From the NCBI GenBank assembly GCA_964019135.1, contig OZ025257.1:27388352-27452351 (forward strand): a DNA stretch of 64,000 nt. Reading direction: 5' to 3'. This DNA comes from Arenicola marina. Its lineage: Eukaryota > Annelida > Polychaeta > Arenicolidae. Positions within the stretch are counted from its first letter, which is position 1; the number at the start of each line of letters is the position of its first letter. The notes under the pieces were generated by a model, which had not been told where the DNA came from, did not search any database, and was given only the letters and a program-made list of their open reading frames with translations. A program made the translations under genes and the position numbers. Below are positions 48,626 through 61,330 of this stretch, one piece after another.

Positions 48626-49567
48626 GCGGCTCCCTCCCTTCCCCCCTACAAGCCAGGAACAGCTCCTCACAAGCTATCAGAACTGGTGATAAGGCCCGTT
48701 CGTCCATGTTTCAAGTCGGCCAGACTCCTCCCGATGGGATTCTTCGACCTCACCACGCGTGAGGGTTCCATAGGGGTGTGGAGGGAAGGGGAGGGGAGGG
48801 GAGGATGAGATAGGGGGGGGGGGGGGTCAGCCGGGTGGTCGCTTACTCCACCTACGCACAGCCGCCGCCAGGGGGCATGGGGGTGAACCTGTGATTCATA
48901 GGCGAGACCTGAATGAACGCAGGCCGGGCAACCACTACAGCGAGCGCCCCCTAGCTGAAGACGTGCCGGCAGCAGGCCATTCCTCTCCTAATCACGTAAC
49001 GTCATACCAACCTGTCAGCCTCAGAAAAGGCATTCATTACATCCATTTATATTGCCAGCAGAAGGTTTCTCCCCGCCGGATAGACCGCGTCCACTCATAA
49101 CATACACATCACACGGACGATACAGCAAAAATATGTTCTAAACAAATACATCTGTAACCAACGTAATTAGTGGAAGATACACGGAAACATTCTTAAAAGC
49201 AGCAAATAACTCTTCAAAAGACTGGGTTTTTTACTGCAGGCGAGACACAATAGCTAAGTACACAAAGCAAACTTACCAAACTAAGAATAGGTGAGCCGAA
49301 AAGCACATATTGCACTATAATGGTGGGGTTCAGAGTTATCTTACAGGCAGTCACATGATATGCGTCGCCAAGGTCACTCTTCCGAAGGTCACTTTCATTG
49401 TACACCATCAAGCGAAGATAATTAGGGGAAAGACCATTGGCACAATAAAAAGATGTCAGTTGACGCTATGTTGAGAAATTACCACATTTCATCTTGGATT
49501 ATTTTTTCCTTCGAACCATTTCCTTGACCAATATCCCATTTCCCTTTCCTCCATTTCTCGGTAATTT
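48626..49567. other. Single-copy spacer, no gene seen
   Basis: A G-rich patch at 48780-48830, then mixed and AT-richer sequence. AAGGTCACT occurs twice near 49369 and 49386. No gene is recognised. Confidence 0.55.
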
Positions 49568-50709
49568 ACCATGATGTCTTTCGTCATGGTGGCTTAGTTC
49601 ATGATCGGGTTTCGCCATGATGTCTGTGACCATCACATCTTTTGCGCGATGCCTTTGACCATCTTTGCCTATTTTAGGTGTTAGACGATTATCTTTTACT
49701 ATGCTGTCTTTTTATCATACTGTTTTTGACCACGATGTTTCACTGATATCTTTGACTATTATATCTTGACCATATCTTGATCATGATATCTTGACCACGA
49801 TATCTTCGATCATGGTGTCTCTGATCATTTGGGTTTGACCATGACGCCGTCGATCATGACATCTGACGATCTTTGACCATTAGGCAATTAATCATTGTCC
49901 ATCGACCATGATACATTTGACCATGATATCTTCGACCACATCTTTGATCATGATATCTTAGGTCATGATATCCTTGACCCCATCTTTGATCATGATATCT
50001 TAGGCCATGATATATTTGACATTTTTGACCATGATATCTTAGGCCATGATATCTTTGACCCAATCTTTGACCATGATATATTTGACCATGATATCTTTGA
50101 ACACGATATCTTTGACCTTGATATCTTTGAACACGATATATTTGACCATGATATCTTTGACCATGAAATATTTGAACACGATATCTTGGACCATGATATA
50201 TTTTACTACATATGACCATGATATCTTTGACCCCATCTTTGATCATGATATCTTAGGCTATGATATCTTTGACCACAATTTTGACCATGACGTATTTGAC
50301 CATGATATATTTGAACACATCTTTGACCATGATATCTTTGACCACATCTTTGACCATGATATATTTGACCATGATATCTTTGAACACGATATCTTTGACC
50401 TTGATATCTTTGAACGCGATATATTTGACCATGATATCTTTGACCATGATATTCTTAAACACGATATCTTGGACAATGATATATTTTACTACATATGACC
50501 ATGATATCTTTGACCATGATATCTTTGATCATGATATATTTGAACACGATATCTTGGACCATGATATATTTTACTACATATGACCAAGATATCTTTGACC
50601 ATGATATCTTTGACCATGATATCTTTGACCATGATATCTTTGACCATGATATATTTGACTACCTTTGACCATGATATCTTTGGCCATGATGCCTTTGCCC
50701 ATGAAGACG
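49568..50709. repeat. 15-bp minisatellite, about 75 units
   Basis: The unit is gaccatgatatcttt. Units are decayed at 49568-49890 and cleaner after that. Most carry the palindrome GATATC. A longer phrase ttttactacatatgacc recurs near 50201, 50491 and 50569, marking block duplication. Because 15 is a multiple of 3, plus frames read five-residue cycles (Phe-Asp-His-Asp-Ile) and minus frames Val-Lys-Asp-Ile-Met cycles. Both strands are open, so no gene is called. Confidence 0.93.
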
Positions 50710-51525
50710 TTTACGACGATAGGAATTTCCTGATGGCAACTGTCCCACGTAGTACAACTCACAAGGGACCATTTCTCCATAACACACCATGAATTCAATG
50801 AGATAATTTTATCAGTTTCAACATAACGGTTGACCCGCTCCCCACCCCGGGGGTCAGCCGGTAGACCACGTGCCCCCTTTTTAACGGCCGCCAACAGTAT
50901 CTCTCTCTTCAACTCTAATAAAACCCTAGTAAATACCAGGCTGCCGTATGACATTGGGGGCTAGAGCCAGCCTTCCATTCATGCCACCATGCGAGAGGGC
51001 GCAACTCCTTGCGCTGGTCAGGGGGGACTGGGGGGGGGGGGCTGGCAGGAGCCGGCACGGCATGACATTGAGGAGGCACAGCGAGGCTTTGCCGGAAGGC
51101 ATCGGGGCGAGGGCAAGGGCGAGGGCGGGGGCGGGGAGGGTGTGGGGAGTAGGGTGCGGACGCAAGGGGGATGTATGGCGGGCGGTGGATGTCCATAGAA
51201 TATGGTGAAGAGATACATAAAGTCGGTGGCTTTTACGCTCCCAGACCCTTCGGTCGGAGCAGCGGCCGTTACACATACAGCGGTAGACACAGGGTAAGGA
51301 GGCTGCCTCGCCCGCTTGCCTCTCTCGCCTCCCTTCTGCCACTCTCTCCCGGCAGGCGGCGCAGGCCCGGCCGGAAGACATGCTGAATCAGCACTTTTCA
51401 ACATTACAGCTATTGGGCTGGCAGCGTTGCGGTGGGGTTGCGCGTATTTTTGTTTGAGTAGGCGGCGTGTTTTGACTGCCAGTTTGGTTGGGGTGGCTCG
51501 GCTGGCGGGATCCTTGCACTTGATG
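50710..51525. other. Spacer, partly GC-rich, no gene recognised
   Basis: Mixed sequence with AATAAAA near 50917, a G-run near 51029-51041 and GGGCGAGGGC-like repetition at 51105-51140. A minus-strand frame enters from the 29-bp array and runs to 51018 through Pro-rich sequence. It matches no known family. Confidence 0.5.
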
Positions 51526-54500
51526 GCTGTACTGGTGGCCTGACTGACTGGCCGTCTGTACCGGTGGCCTGACTGACTAGCCGTCTGTACTGGTGGCCTG
51601 ACTGACTGGCCGTTTGTACCGGTGGCCTGACTGACTGGCCGTCTGTACTGGTGGCCTGACAGACTGGCCGTCTGTACTGGTGGCCTGACTGGCCGTCTGC
51701 ACTGGTGGCCTGACTGACTGGCGGTCTGTACCGGTGGCCTGACTGACTGGCCGTCTGTACCGGTGGCCTGACTGACTAGCCGTCTGTACTGGTGGCCTGA
51801 CTGACTGGCCGTCTGTACCGGTGGCCTGACTGACTGGCCGTCTGTACTGGTGGCCTGACAGACTGGCCGTCTGTACTGGTGGCCTGACTGACTGAAGTGG
51901 CCACCTGTACTGGTGGCCTGACTGGCCGTCTGCACTGGTGGCCTGACTGACTGGCGGTCTGTACCGGTGGCCTGACTGACTGGCCGTCTGTACCGGTGGC
52001 CTGACTGACTGGCCGTCTGTACCGGTGGCCTGACTGACTGGCCGTCTGTACCGGTGGCCTGACTGACTGGCCGTCTGTACTGGTGGCCTGACTGACTGGC
52101 CGTCTGTACCGGTGGCCTGACTGACTGGCCGTCTGTACTGGTGGCCTGACAGACTGGCCGTCTGTACTGGTGGCCTGACTGACTGAAGTGGCCACCTGTA
52201 CTGGTGGCCTGACTGGCCGTCTGCACTGGTGGCCTGACTGACTGGCGGTCTGTACCGGTGGCCTGACTGACTGGCCGTCTGTACCGGTGGCCTGACTGAC
52301 TGGCCGTCTGTACCGGTGGCCTGACTGACTGGCCGTCTGTACCGGTGGCCTGACTGACTGGCCGTCTGTACCGGTGGCCTGACTGACTGGCCGTCTGTAC
52401 CGGTGGCCTGACTGACTGGCCGTCTGTACTGGTGGCCTGACTGACTGACTGGCCGTCTGTACTGGTGGCCTGACTGACTGGCCGTCTGTACTGGTGGCCT
52501 GACTGACTGGCCGTCTGTACCGGTGGCCTGACTGACTGGCCGTCTGTACTGGTGGCCTGACTGACTAGCCGTCTGTACTGGTGGCCTGACTGACTGAAGT
52601 GGCCACCTGTACTGGTGGCCTGACTGGCCGTCTGCACTGGTGGCCTGACTGACTGGCGGTCTGTACCGGTGGCCTGACAGACTGGCCGTCTGTACTGGTG
52701 GCCTGACTGACTGAAGTGGCCACCTGTACTGGTGGCCTGACTGGCCGTCTGCACTGGTGGCCTGACTGACTGGCGGTCTGTACCGGTGGCCTGACTGACT
52801 GGCGGTCTGTACTGGTGGCCTGACTGACTGACTGGCCGTCTGTACTTGTGGCCTCACTGACTGACTGGCCGTCTGTACCGGTGGCCTCACTGACTGGCCG
52901 TCTGTACTTGTGGCCTCACTGACTGACTGGCCGTCTGTACCGGTGGCCTGACTGACTGGCGGTCTGTACTGGTGGCCTGACTGACTGACTGGCCGTCTGT
53001 ACTTGTGGCCTCACTGACTGACTGGCCGCCTGTACTGGTGGCCTGACTGGCCGTCTGCACTGGTGGCCTGACTGACTGGCCGTCTGTACTGGTGGCCTGA
53101 CTGACTGGCCGTCTGTACTGGTGGCCTGACTGACTAGCCGTCTGTACTGGTGGCCTGACTGACTGAAGTGGCCGCCTGTACTGGTGGCCTGACTGGCCGT
53201 CTGCACTGGTGGCCTGACTGACTGGCCGTCTGTACTGGTGGCCTGACTGACTGGCCGTCTGTACTGGTGGCCTGACTGACTGGCCGTCTGTACTGGTGGC
53301 CTGACTGACTAGCCGTCTGTACTGGTGGCCTGACTGACTGAAGTGGCCGCCTGTACTGGTGGCCTGACTGACTGGCCGTCTGTACTGGTGGCCTGACTGA
53401 CTGGCCGTCTGTACTGGTGGCCTGACTGACTGAAGTGGCCGCCTGTACTGGTGGCCTGACTGGCCGTCTGCACTGGTGGCCTGACTGACTGGCCGTCTGT
53501 ACTGGTGGCCTGACTGACTGGCCGTCTGTACTGGTGGCCTGACTGACTGGCCGTCTGTACTGGTGGCCTGACTGACTAGCCGTCTGTACTGGTGGCCTGA
53601 CTGACTGGCCGTCTGTACTGGTGGCCTGACTGACTGGCCGTCTGTACCGGTGGCCTGACTGACTGGCCGTCTGTACTGGTGGCCTGACTGACTGGCCGTC
53701 TGTACTGGTGGCCTGACTGACTAGCCGTCTGTACTGGTGGCCTGACTGACTGGCCGTCTGTACTGGTGGCCTGACTGACTGGCCGTCTGTACTGGTGGCC
53801 TGACTGACTAGCCGTCTGCACTGGTGGCCTGACTGACTGGCCGTCTGTACTGGTGGCCTGACTGACTGGCCGTCTGTACTGGTGGCCTGACTGACTGGCC
53901 GTCTGTACTGGTGGCCTGACTGACTGGCCGTCTGTACTGGTGGCCTGACTGACTGGCCGTCTGTACTGGTGGCCTGACTGACTAGCCGTCTGTACTGGTG
54001 GCCTGACTGACTGAAGTGGCCGCCTGTACTGGTGGCCTGACTGGCCGTCTGCACTGGTGGCCTGACTGACTGGCCGTCTGTACTGGTGGCCTGACTGACT
54101 GGCCGTCTGTACTGGTGGCCTGACTGACTGGCCGTCTGTACTGGTGGCCTGACTGACTAGCCGTCTGTACTGGTGGCCTGACTGACTGAAGTGGCCGCCT
54201 GTACTGGTGGCCTGACTGGCCGTCTGCACTGGTGGCCTGACTGACTGGCCGTCTGTACTGGTGGCCTGACTGACTGGCCGTCTGCACTGGTGGCCTGACT
54301 GACTGGCCGTCTGTACTGGTGGCCTGACTGACTAGCCGTCTGTACTGGTGGCCTGACTGACTGAAGTGGCCGCCTGTACTGGTGGCCTGACTGGCCGTCT
54401 GCACTGGTGGCCTGACTGACTGGCCGTCTGTACTGGTGGCCTGACTGACTGGCCGTCTGTACTGGTGGCCTGACTGACTGGCCGTCTGTACTGGTGGCCT

Positions 54501-56128
54501 GACTGACTAGCCGTCTGTACTGGTGGCCTGACTGACTGAAGTGGCCGCCTGTACTGGTGGCCTGACTGACTGGCCGTCTGCACTGGTGGCCTGACTGACT
54601 GGCCGTCTGTACCGGTGGCCTCACTGACTGGCCGTCTGTACTGGTGGCCTGACTGACTAGCCGTCTGTACTGGTGGCCTGACTGACTGAAGTGGCCGCCT
54701 GTACTGGTGGCCTGACTGGCCGTCTGCACTGGTGGCCTAACTGACTGGCCGTCTGTACTGGTGGCCTGACTGACTGGCCGTCTGCACTGGTGGCCTGACT
54801 GACTGGCCGTCTGTACTGGTGGCCTGACTGACTAGCCGTCTGTACTGGTGGCCTGACTGACTGAAGTGGCCGCCTGTACTGGTGGCCTGACTGGCCGTCT
54901 GCACTGGTGGCCTGACTGACTGGCCGTCTGTACTGGTGGCCTGACTGACTGGCCGTCTGCACTGGTGGCCTCACTGACTGACTGGCCGTCTGTACTGGTG
55001 GCCTGACTGACTAGCCGTCTGTACTGGTGGCCTGACTGACTGAAGTGGCCGCCTGTACTGGTGGCCTGACTGGCCGTCTGCACTGGTGGCCTGACTGACT
55101 GGCCGTCTGCACTGGTGGCCTGACTGACTGGCCGTCTGTACTGGTGGCCTGACTGACTGGCGGTCTGTACCGGTGGCCTGACTGACTGGCCGTCTGTACT
55201 GGTGGCCTGACTGACTGACTGGCCGTCTGTACCGGTGGCCTGACTGGCCGTCTGCACTGGTGGCCTGACTGACTGGCCGTCTGCACTGGTGGCCTGACTG
55301 ACTGGCCGTCTGCACTGGTGGCCTGACTGACTGGCCGTCTGTACTGGTGGCCTGACTGACTGGCGGTCTGTACCGGTGGCCTGACTGACTGGCCGTCTGT
55401 ACTGGTGGCCTGACTGACTGACTGGCCGTCTGTACTGGTGGCCTGACTGACTGGCCGTCTGTACTGGTGGCCTGACTGACTGGCCGTCTGTACTGGTGGC
55501 CTGACTGACTGGCCGTCTGTACTGGTGGCCTGACTGACTGGCCGTCTGTACTGGTGGCCTGACTGACTGGCCGTCTGTACTGGTGGCCTGACTGACTGAC
55601 TGGCCGTCTGTACTGGTGGCCTGACTGACTGGCCGTCTGTACTGGTGGCCTGACTGACTGACTGGCCGTCTGTACTGGTGGCCTGACTGACTGGCCGCCT
55701 GTACTGGTGGCCTGACTGACTGGCCGTCTGTACTGGTGGCCTGACTGACTGACTGGCCGTCTGTACTGGTGGCCTGACTGACTGGCCGTCTGTACTGGTG
55801 GCCTGACTGACTGGCCGTCTGTACTGGTGGCCTGACTGACTGGCCGTCTGTACTGGTGGCCTGACTGACTGACTGGCCGTCTGTACTGGTGGCCTGACTG
55901 ACTGGCCGTCTGTACTGGTGGCCTGACTGACTGGCCGTCTGTACTGGTGGCCTGACTGACTGGCCGTCTGTACTGGTGGCCTGACTGACTGGCCGTCTGT
56001 ACTGGTGGCCTGACTGACTGGCCGTCTGTACTGGTGGCCTGACTGGCCGTCTGTACTGGTGGCCTGACTGACTGGCCGTCTGTACTGGTGGCCTCACTGA
56101 CTGGCTGGCCGTCTGTACTGGTGGCCTA
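51526..56128. repeat. 29-bp minisatellite array, about 160 units, with 175-bp higher-order repeats
   Basis: The unit is tgactgactggccgtctg followed by tactggtggcc. Forms of 25 and 33 bp differ by one TGAC. A longer variant carries gaagtggccrcctg. That variant recurs about every 175 bp near 54011, 54187, 54362 and 54537, defining a higher-order repeat of about six monomers. C/T alternation (taccgg/tactgg) and tgcactgg add further marks. All three minus frames are open for long distances (578, 446 and 437 codons), reading a 29-residue Ser/Gln/Arg-rich cycle, but 4-bp length changes switch frame repeatedly without creating stops, so translation is not the constraint. Confidence 0.96.
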
Positions 56129-56840
56129 ACAGTACTCATGGCCATGCTCTCTCTCGCTCCATCACAAGGCACATTAAATACCTGGGTGGCGTGTTACCCT
56201 GTCATTGGGAGGCGGGGGGGGGGGGGGTGCTGGTCTGAGGGTAACAGGGCTGCGCGGGGAAATAGGGTCGGGGACGGTCGGCCGGTCGGCGGGTAAGAAT
56301 GCCAAGGGGTCGAATGGTAACTGGCTCGCAGGCCGTTTGGCTCGACTCGACGTGTGGATCGAGTGAGCACCCAACGTAAACCACACCCCGATCACTATTC
56401 GCCCTACAACTAACTGTACGCCGCCATCATACCATTCCCGCCTCATACAACTCCAGCATATCGCCATAACAACGCTTCCAATATAGAACTGCTGCGGCGA
56501 GTCCCCGCGCCAGTGCACCATGTACCCCACATCCTCAGCCCCCCCCCTCCTCACCCCACCACCTGTACGCCAGTAGACACCAGTCACAGTCATCAATACC
56601 GACGGCGGCCTTTTACGTCGTTGCCAAGGTAACAGCGGTGACTTGGCCCTCGGCGACGGCGCGAAGCTCGTAAGTTATAATCGAGTGACAGACGGAGAAA
56701 GCGGACGAGTAAGTAAAAGAGACATAACGGATTTCCGTAAGCGATAAAGAGGACCATCGAGGGACGAAGCCAAGCACGGGTAGTGAACGAGCCCGTGAAT
56801 GAGGCGGTGAGGGGAGCGCCTCTACCCCCCCCCCACCCCC
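56129..56840. other. Single-copy spacer, no gene seen
   Basis: Mixed sequence with a G-run at about 56213-56227 and a C-run at 56825-56834. Open frames of 100-140 codons on the minus strand match no family I know. Confidence 0.55.
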
Positions 56841-59768
56841 CATCCCCCACCCTCCACCAGTCAGTGGCCATTCCTTGCTCCTCTACCCCCTCCATCCCTC
56901 CCTCCCTCCCTCCCCCTCCACCAGTCAGTGGCCATTCCTTGCTCCTCTACCCCCTCCATACCTCCCTCCCTCCCCCTCCACCAGGCAGTGGCCATTCCTT
57001 GCTCCTCTACCCCCTCCCTCCCTCCCTCCCCCTCCACCAGTCAGTGGCCATTCCTTGCTCCTCAGCCCCCTCCATCCCTCCCTCCCTCACCCTCCACCAG
57101 TCAGTGGCCATTCCTTGCTCCTCTACCCCCTCCATCCCTCCATCCCTCCCTCCCCCTCCACCAGTCAGTGGCCATTCCTTGCTCCTCTACCCCCTCCATC
57201 CCTCCCTCCCTCCCTCCCCCTCCACCAGGCAGTGGCCATTCCTTGCTCCTCTACCCCCTCCCTCCCTCCCTCCCCCTCCACCAGTCAGTGGCCATTCCTT
57301 GCTCCTCTACCCCCTCCATCCCTCCCTCCCTCCCCCTCCACCAGTCAGTGGCCATTCCTTGCTCCTCTACCCCCTCCATGCCCCACCCTCCACCAGGCAG
57401 TGGCCATTTCTTGCTCCTCTACCCCCTACATCCCTCCGTCCCTCCCCCTCCACCAGTCAGTGGCCATTCCTTGCTCCTCTACCCCCTCCATCCCTCCCTC
57501 CCTCCTCCTCCACCAGTCAGTGGCCATTCCTTGCTTCTCTACCCCCTCCATCCCTCCCTCCCTCCCCCTCCACCAGTCAGTGGCCATTCCTTGCTCCTCT
57601 ACCCCCTCCATCCCTCCCTCCCTCCCCCTCCACCAGTCAGTGGCCATTCCTTGCTCCTCTACCCCCTCCATCACTCCCTCCCTCCCCCTCCACCAGTCAG
57701 TGGCCATTCCTTGCTCCTCCACCCCCTCCATCCCTCCCTCCCTCCCCCTCCACCAATCAGTGGCCATTCCTTGCTCCTCTAGCACCACCCCCTTCCTCCC
57801 CCTCCATCAGTCAGTGGCCATTCCTTGCTCCTCTGCCCCCTCCATCCCTCCCTCCCTCCCCCTCCACCAGTCAGTGGCCATTCCTTGCTCCTCTACCCCC
57901 TCCATCTCTCCCTCCCTCCCCCTCCACCAGTCAGTAGCCATTCCTTGCTCCTCTACCCTCTCCATCCCTCCCTCCCTCCCCCTCCACCAGTCAGTGGCCA
58001 TTCCTTGCTCCTCTACCCCCTCCATCCCTCCCTCCCTCCCCCTCCACCAGTCAGTGGCCATTCCTTGCTCCTCTACCCCCTCCATCCCTTCCTCCCTCCC
58101 TCCCCCTCCACCAGTCAGTGGCCATTCCTTGCTCCTCTACCCCCTCCATCCCTCCCTCCCTCCCCCTCCACCAGTCAGTGGCCATTCCTTGCTCCTCTAC
58201 CCCCTCCATCCCTCCCTCCCTCCCCCTCCACCAGTCAGTGGCCATTCCTTGCTCCTCTACCCCCTCCATCCCTCCCTCCCTCCCCCTCCACCAGTCAGTG
58301 GCCATTCCTTGCTCCTCTACCCCCTCCATCCTTCCTCCCTCCCTCCCCCTCCACCAGTCAGTAGCCATTCCTTGCTCCTCTACCCTCTCCATCCCTCCCT
58401 CCCTCCCCCTCCACCAGTCAGTAGCCATTCATTGCTCCTCTACCCCCTCCATCCTTCCCTCCCTCCCCCCACCAGTCAGTGGCCATCCCCTCTTGCTCCT
58501 CTACCCCCTCCATCCCTCCCTCCCTCCCCCTCCACCAGTCAGTGGCCATTCCTTGCTCCTCCACCCCCTCCATCCCTCCCTCCCTCCCCCTCCACCAATC
58601 AGTGGCCATTCCTTGCTCCTCTAGCACCACCCCCTCCCTCCCCCTCCATCAGTCAGTGGCCATTCCTTGCTCCTCTGCCCCCTCCATCCCTCCCTCCCTC
58701 CCCCTCCACCAGTCAGTGGCCATTCCTTGCTCCTCTACCCCCTCCACCCCCTCCATCCCTCCCTCCCTCCCCCCTCCACCAGTCAGTAGCCATTCATTGC
58801 TCCTCTACCCCCTCCATCCTTCCCTCCCTCCCCCTCCACCAGTCAGTGGCCATTCCTTGCTCCTCTACCCCCTCCATCCCTCCCTCCCTCCCCCTCCACC
58901 AGTCAGTGGCCATTCCTTGCTCCTCCACCCCCTCCATCCCTCCCTCCCTCCCCCTCCACCAATCAGTGGCCATTCCTTGCTCCTCTAGCACCACCCCCTC
59001 CCTCCCCCTCCATCAGTCAGTGGCCATTCCTTGCTCCTCTGCCCCCTCCATCCCTCCCTCCTCCCCCTCCACCAGTCAGTGGCCATTCCTTGCTCCTCTA
59101 CCCCCTCCACCCCCTCCATCCCTCCCTCCCTCCCCCCTCCACCAGGCAGTGGCCATTCCTTGCTCCTCTACCCCCTCCATGCCTCCCTCCCTCCCCCTCC
59201 ACCAGTCAGTGGCCATTCCTTGCTCCTCTACCCCCTCCATCCCTCCCTCCCTCCCCCTCCACAAGTCAGTGGCCATTCCTTGCTCCTCTACCCCCTCCAT
59301 CCCTCCCTCCCTCCCCCTCCACCAGTCAGTGGCCATTCCTTGCTCCTCCACCCCCTCCATCCCTCCCTCCCTCCCCCTCCACCAGTCAGTGGCCATTCCT
59401 TGCTCCTCTACCCCCTCCATCCCTCCTTCCCTCCCCCTCCACCAGTCAGTGGCCATTCCTTGCTCCTCTACCCCCTCCATCCCTCCCTCCCTCCCCCTCC
59501 ACCAGTCAGTGGCCATTCCTTGCTCCTCCACCCCCTCCATCCTTCCCTCCCTCCCCCTCCACCAGTCAGTGGCCATTTCTTGCTCCTCTACCCCCTCCAT
59601 CCCTCCCTCCCTCCCCCTCCACCTGTCAGTGGCCATTCCTTGCTCCTCTACCCCCTCCATCACTCCCTCCCTCCCCCTCCACCAGGCAGTGGCCATTCCT
59701 TGCTCCTCTACCCCCTCCATCCCTCCCTCCCCTCCACCAGGCAGTGGCCATTCCTTGCTCCTTTGCCC
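56841..59768. repeat. 60-bp polypyrimidine-rich minisatellite, about 49 units
   Basis: The unit contains ccaccagtcagtggccattc, then cttgctcctctaccccctcca and a TCCC-repeat stretch. Units vary by 4 bp through gain or loss of one TCCC, and some blocks carry a shorter agcaccacc form. All three plus frames are open almost throughout, giving the longest open frame in the window (56875-59916, 1013 codons). That frame changes between three unrelated readings (HQSVAIPCSS, VSGHSLLLYP, TSQWPFLAPL types) wherever a 4-bp change occurs, which argues against selection on protein. Confidence 0.96.
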
Positions 59769-60359
59769 CCCCTCCCCTCCATTCATCCATTACCCCCCAC
59801 CCCCCTTCCCCTCTCCCCCACCCTGTCTAGTACCCAGTCTCACGCCCCACGCATTGTCCACCCTGAAACCTATGTACACTGTACATAACCGTTCACGTAG
59901 GTCCTGGGGTATTTGAGGCTGGCCCTTGAGCGGGAATGGCCCATTAGCAGGCCGGTCGGTCGCCGGTCACCAGTCGCTACACGACTCCGCCAGATTCCTG
60001 CATCAGATAACCGTGTATCTGTGACCCCGCTACACTACGGCGACCTCGTCCAACATAACCCACACCTTCCATCCACCAGCTTCCCTATCTCTCACCCTCA
60101 GCCCATATATTGCATCCCAACCCTCACCCCCTTAACTCCATCCCACACGCCACCTCACTCAGGGTACGACCCGCGCGGGAACGGACTCTCACCCTCAAAC
60201 ATAACAGTCTGTTCATGTCCGGGAAACTTTTTTCTTCCTTCTATATCTCGTTCACTCCTCGGGGACTGGAATTGGGGAAATCACGCACCCTCTCCCGCCC
60301 ATACAGGCAAATGGTAATGGAAATCCTTCATAAATAACAACCCGTGCTCGAGTCAAACG
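59769..60359. other. Spacer, C-rich then mixed
   Basis: C-rich sequence to 59830, then single-copy sequence. No gene is recognised. The 37-bp array starts at about 60360 with a diverged copy. Confidence 0.55.
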
Positions 60360-61330
60360 TCACGTCGTCCATACCCGCCATCAGACATGTAAACAATGAC
60401 GTCGTCTATACCCGCCATCAGACATGTAAACAATGACGTCGTCCATACCCGCCATCAAACATGTAAACAATGACGTCGTCCATACCCGCCATCAGACATG
60501 TAAACAATGACGTCGTCTATACCCGCCATCAGACATGTAAACAATAACGTCGTCCATACCCGCCATCAAACATGTAAACAATGACGTCGTCCATACCCGC
60601 CATCAGACATGTAAACAATGACGTCGTCTATACCCGCCATCAGACATGTAAACAATGACGTCGTCCATACCCGCCATCAGACATGTCAACAATGACGTCG
60701 TCCATACGCGCCATCAGGTATGTAAACAATGGCGTCGTCCATACCCGCCATCAGACATGTAAACAATGACGTCATCCATACCCGCCATCAGACATGTAAA
60801 CAATGACGTCGTCCATACCCGCCATCAGGTATGTAAACAATGACGTCGTCCATACCCGCCATCAGACATGCAAACAATGACGTCGTCCATACCCGCCATC
60901 AGGCAAGTAAACAATGACGTCGTCCATACCCGCCATCAAGCAAGTAAACAATGACGTCGTCCATACCCGCCATCAGGTATGTAAACAATGACGTCGTCCA
61001 TACCCGCCATCAAGCAAGTAAACAATGACGTCGTCCATACCCGCCATCAGACATGCAAACAATGACGTCGTCCATAGCCGCCATCAGGCAAGTAAACAAT
61101 GACGTCGTCCATACCCGCCATCAGGTATGTAAACAATGACGTCGTCCATACCCGCCATCAGGTATGTAAGCAATGACGTCGTCCATACCCGCCATCAGGT
61201 ATGTAAACAATGACGTCGTCCATACCCGCCATCAGGTATGTCAACAATGACGTCGTCCATACCCGCCATCAGGTATGTAACCAATGACGTCGTCAATACC
61301 CGCGATCAGGTAAGTAAACAATGACGTCAA
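60360..61330. repeat. 37-bp array, 27 phase positions, forkhead plus CRE-half composite
   Basis: The unit is gtaaacaatgacgtcgtcc followed by atacccgccatcag and a variable hexamer. Phase points at 60397, 60434 and 61322 fit exactly (25 x 37 bp from 60397 to 61322), with one diverged copy before. TGACGTC is present in all but about three positions (60360, 60545, 60730). GTAAACAA matches the forkhead core and directly abuts it. Variation is concentrated in the hexamer just before GTAAACA (gacat, ggtat, ggcaa, agcaa forms). The last copy has TGACGTCA. Binding is inference. Confidence 0.95.

Noticed and set aside
50736-50975. Possible LTR-like fragment, from AATAAAA followed by a tgacattgggggc word
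   Set aside because: No target duplication, no second copy in the window and no flanking element sequence. The resemblance is too short to call.
51018-52754. 578-codon minus-strand frame as a repeat protein with a unique C-terminus
   Set aside because: The repeat part is the 29-bp array with 4-bp length changes and several open minus frames. The non-repeat end is low-complexity Pro/Ala/Ser sequence without a recognisable domain.
56875-59916. 1013-codon plus-strand open frame as a proline/serine-rich protein
   Set aside because: It lies almost entirely in the 60-bp array, all three plus frames are open, and the reading changes at each 4-bp unit length change.
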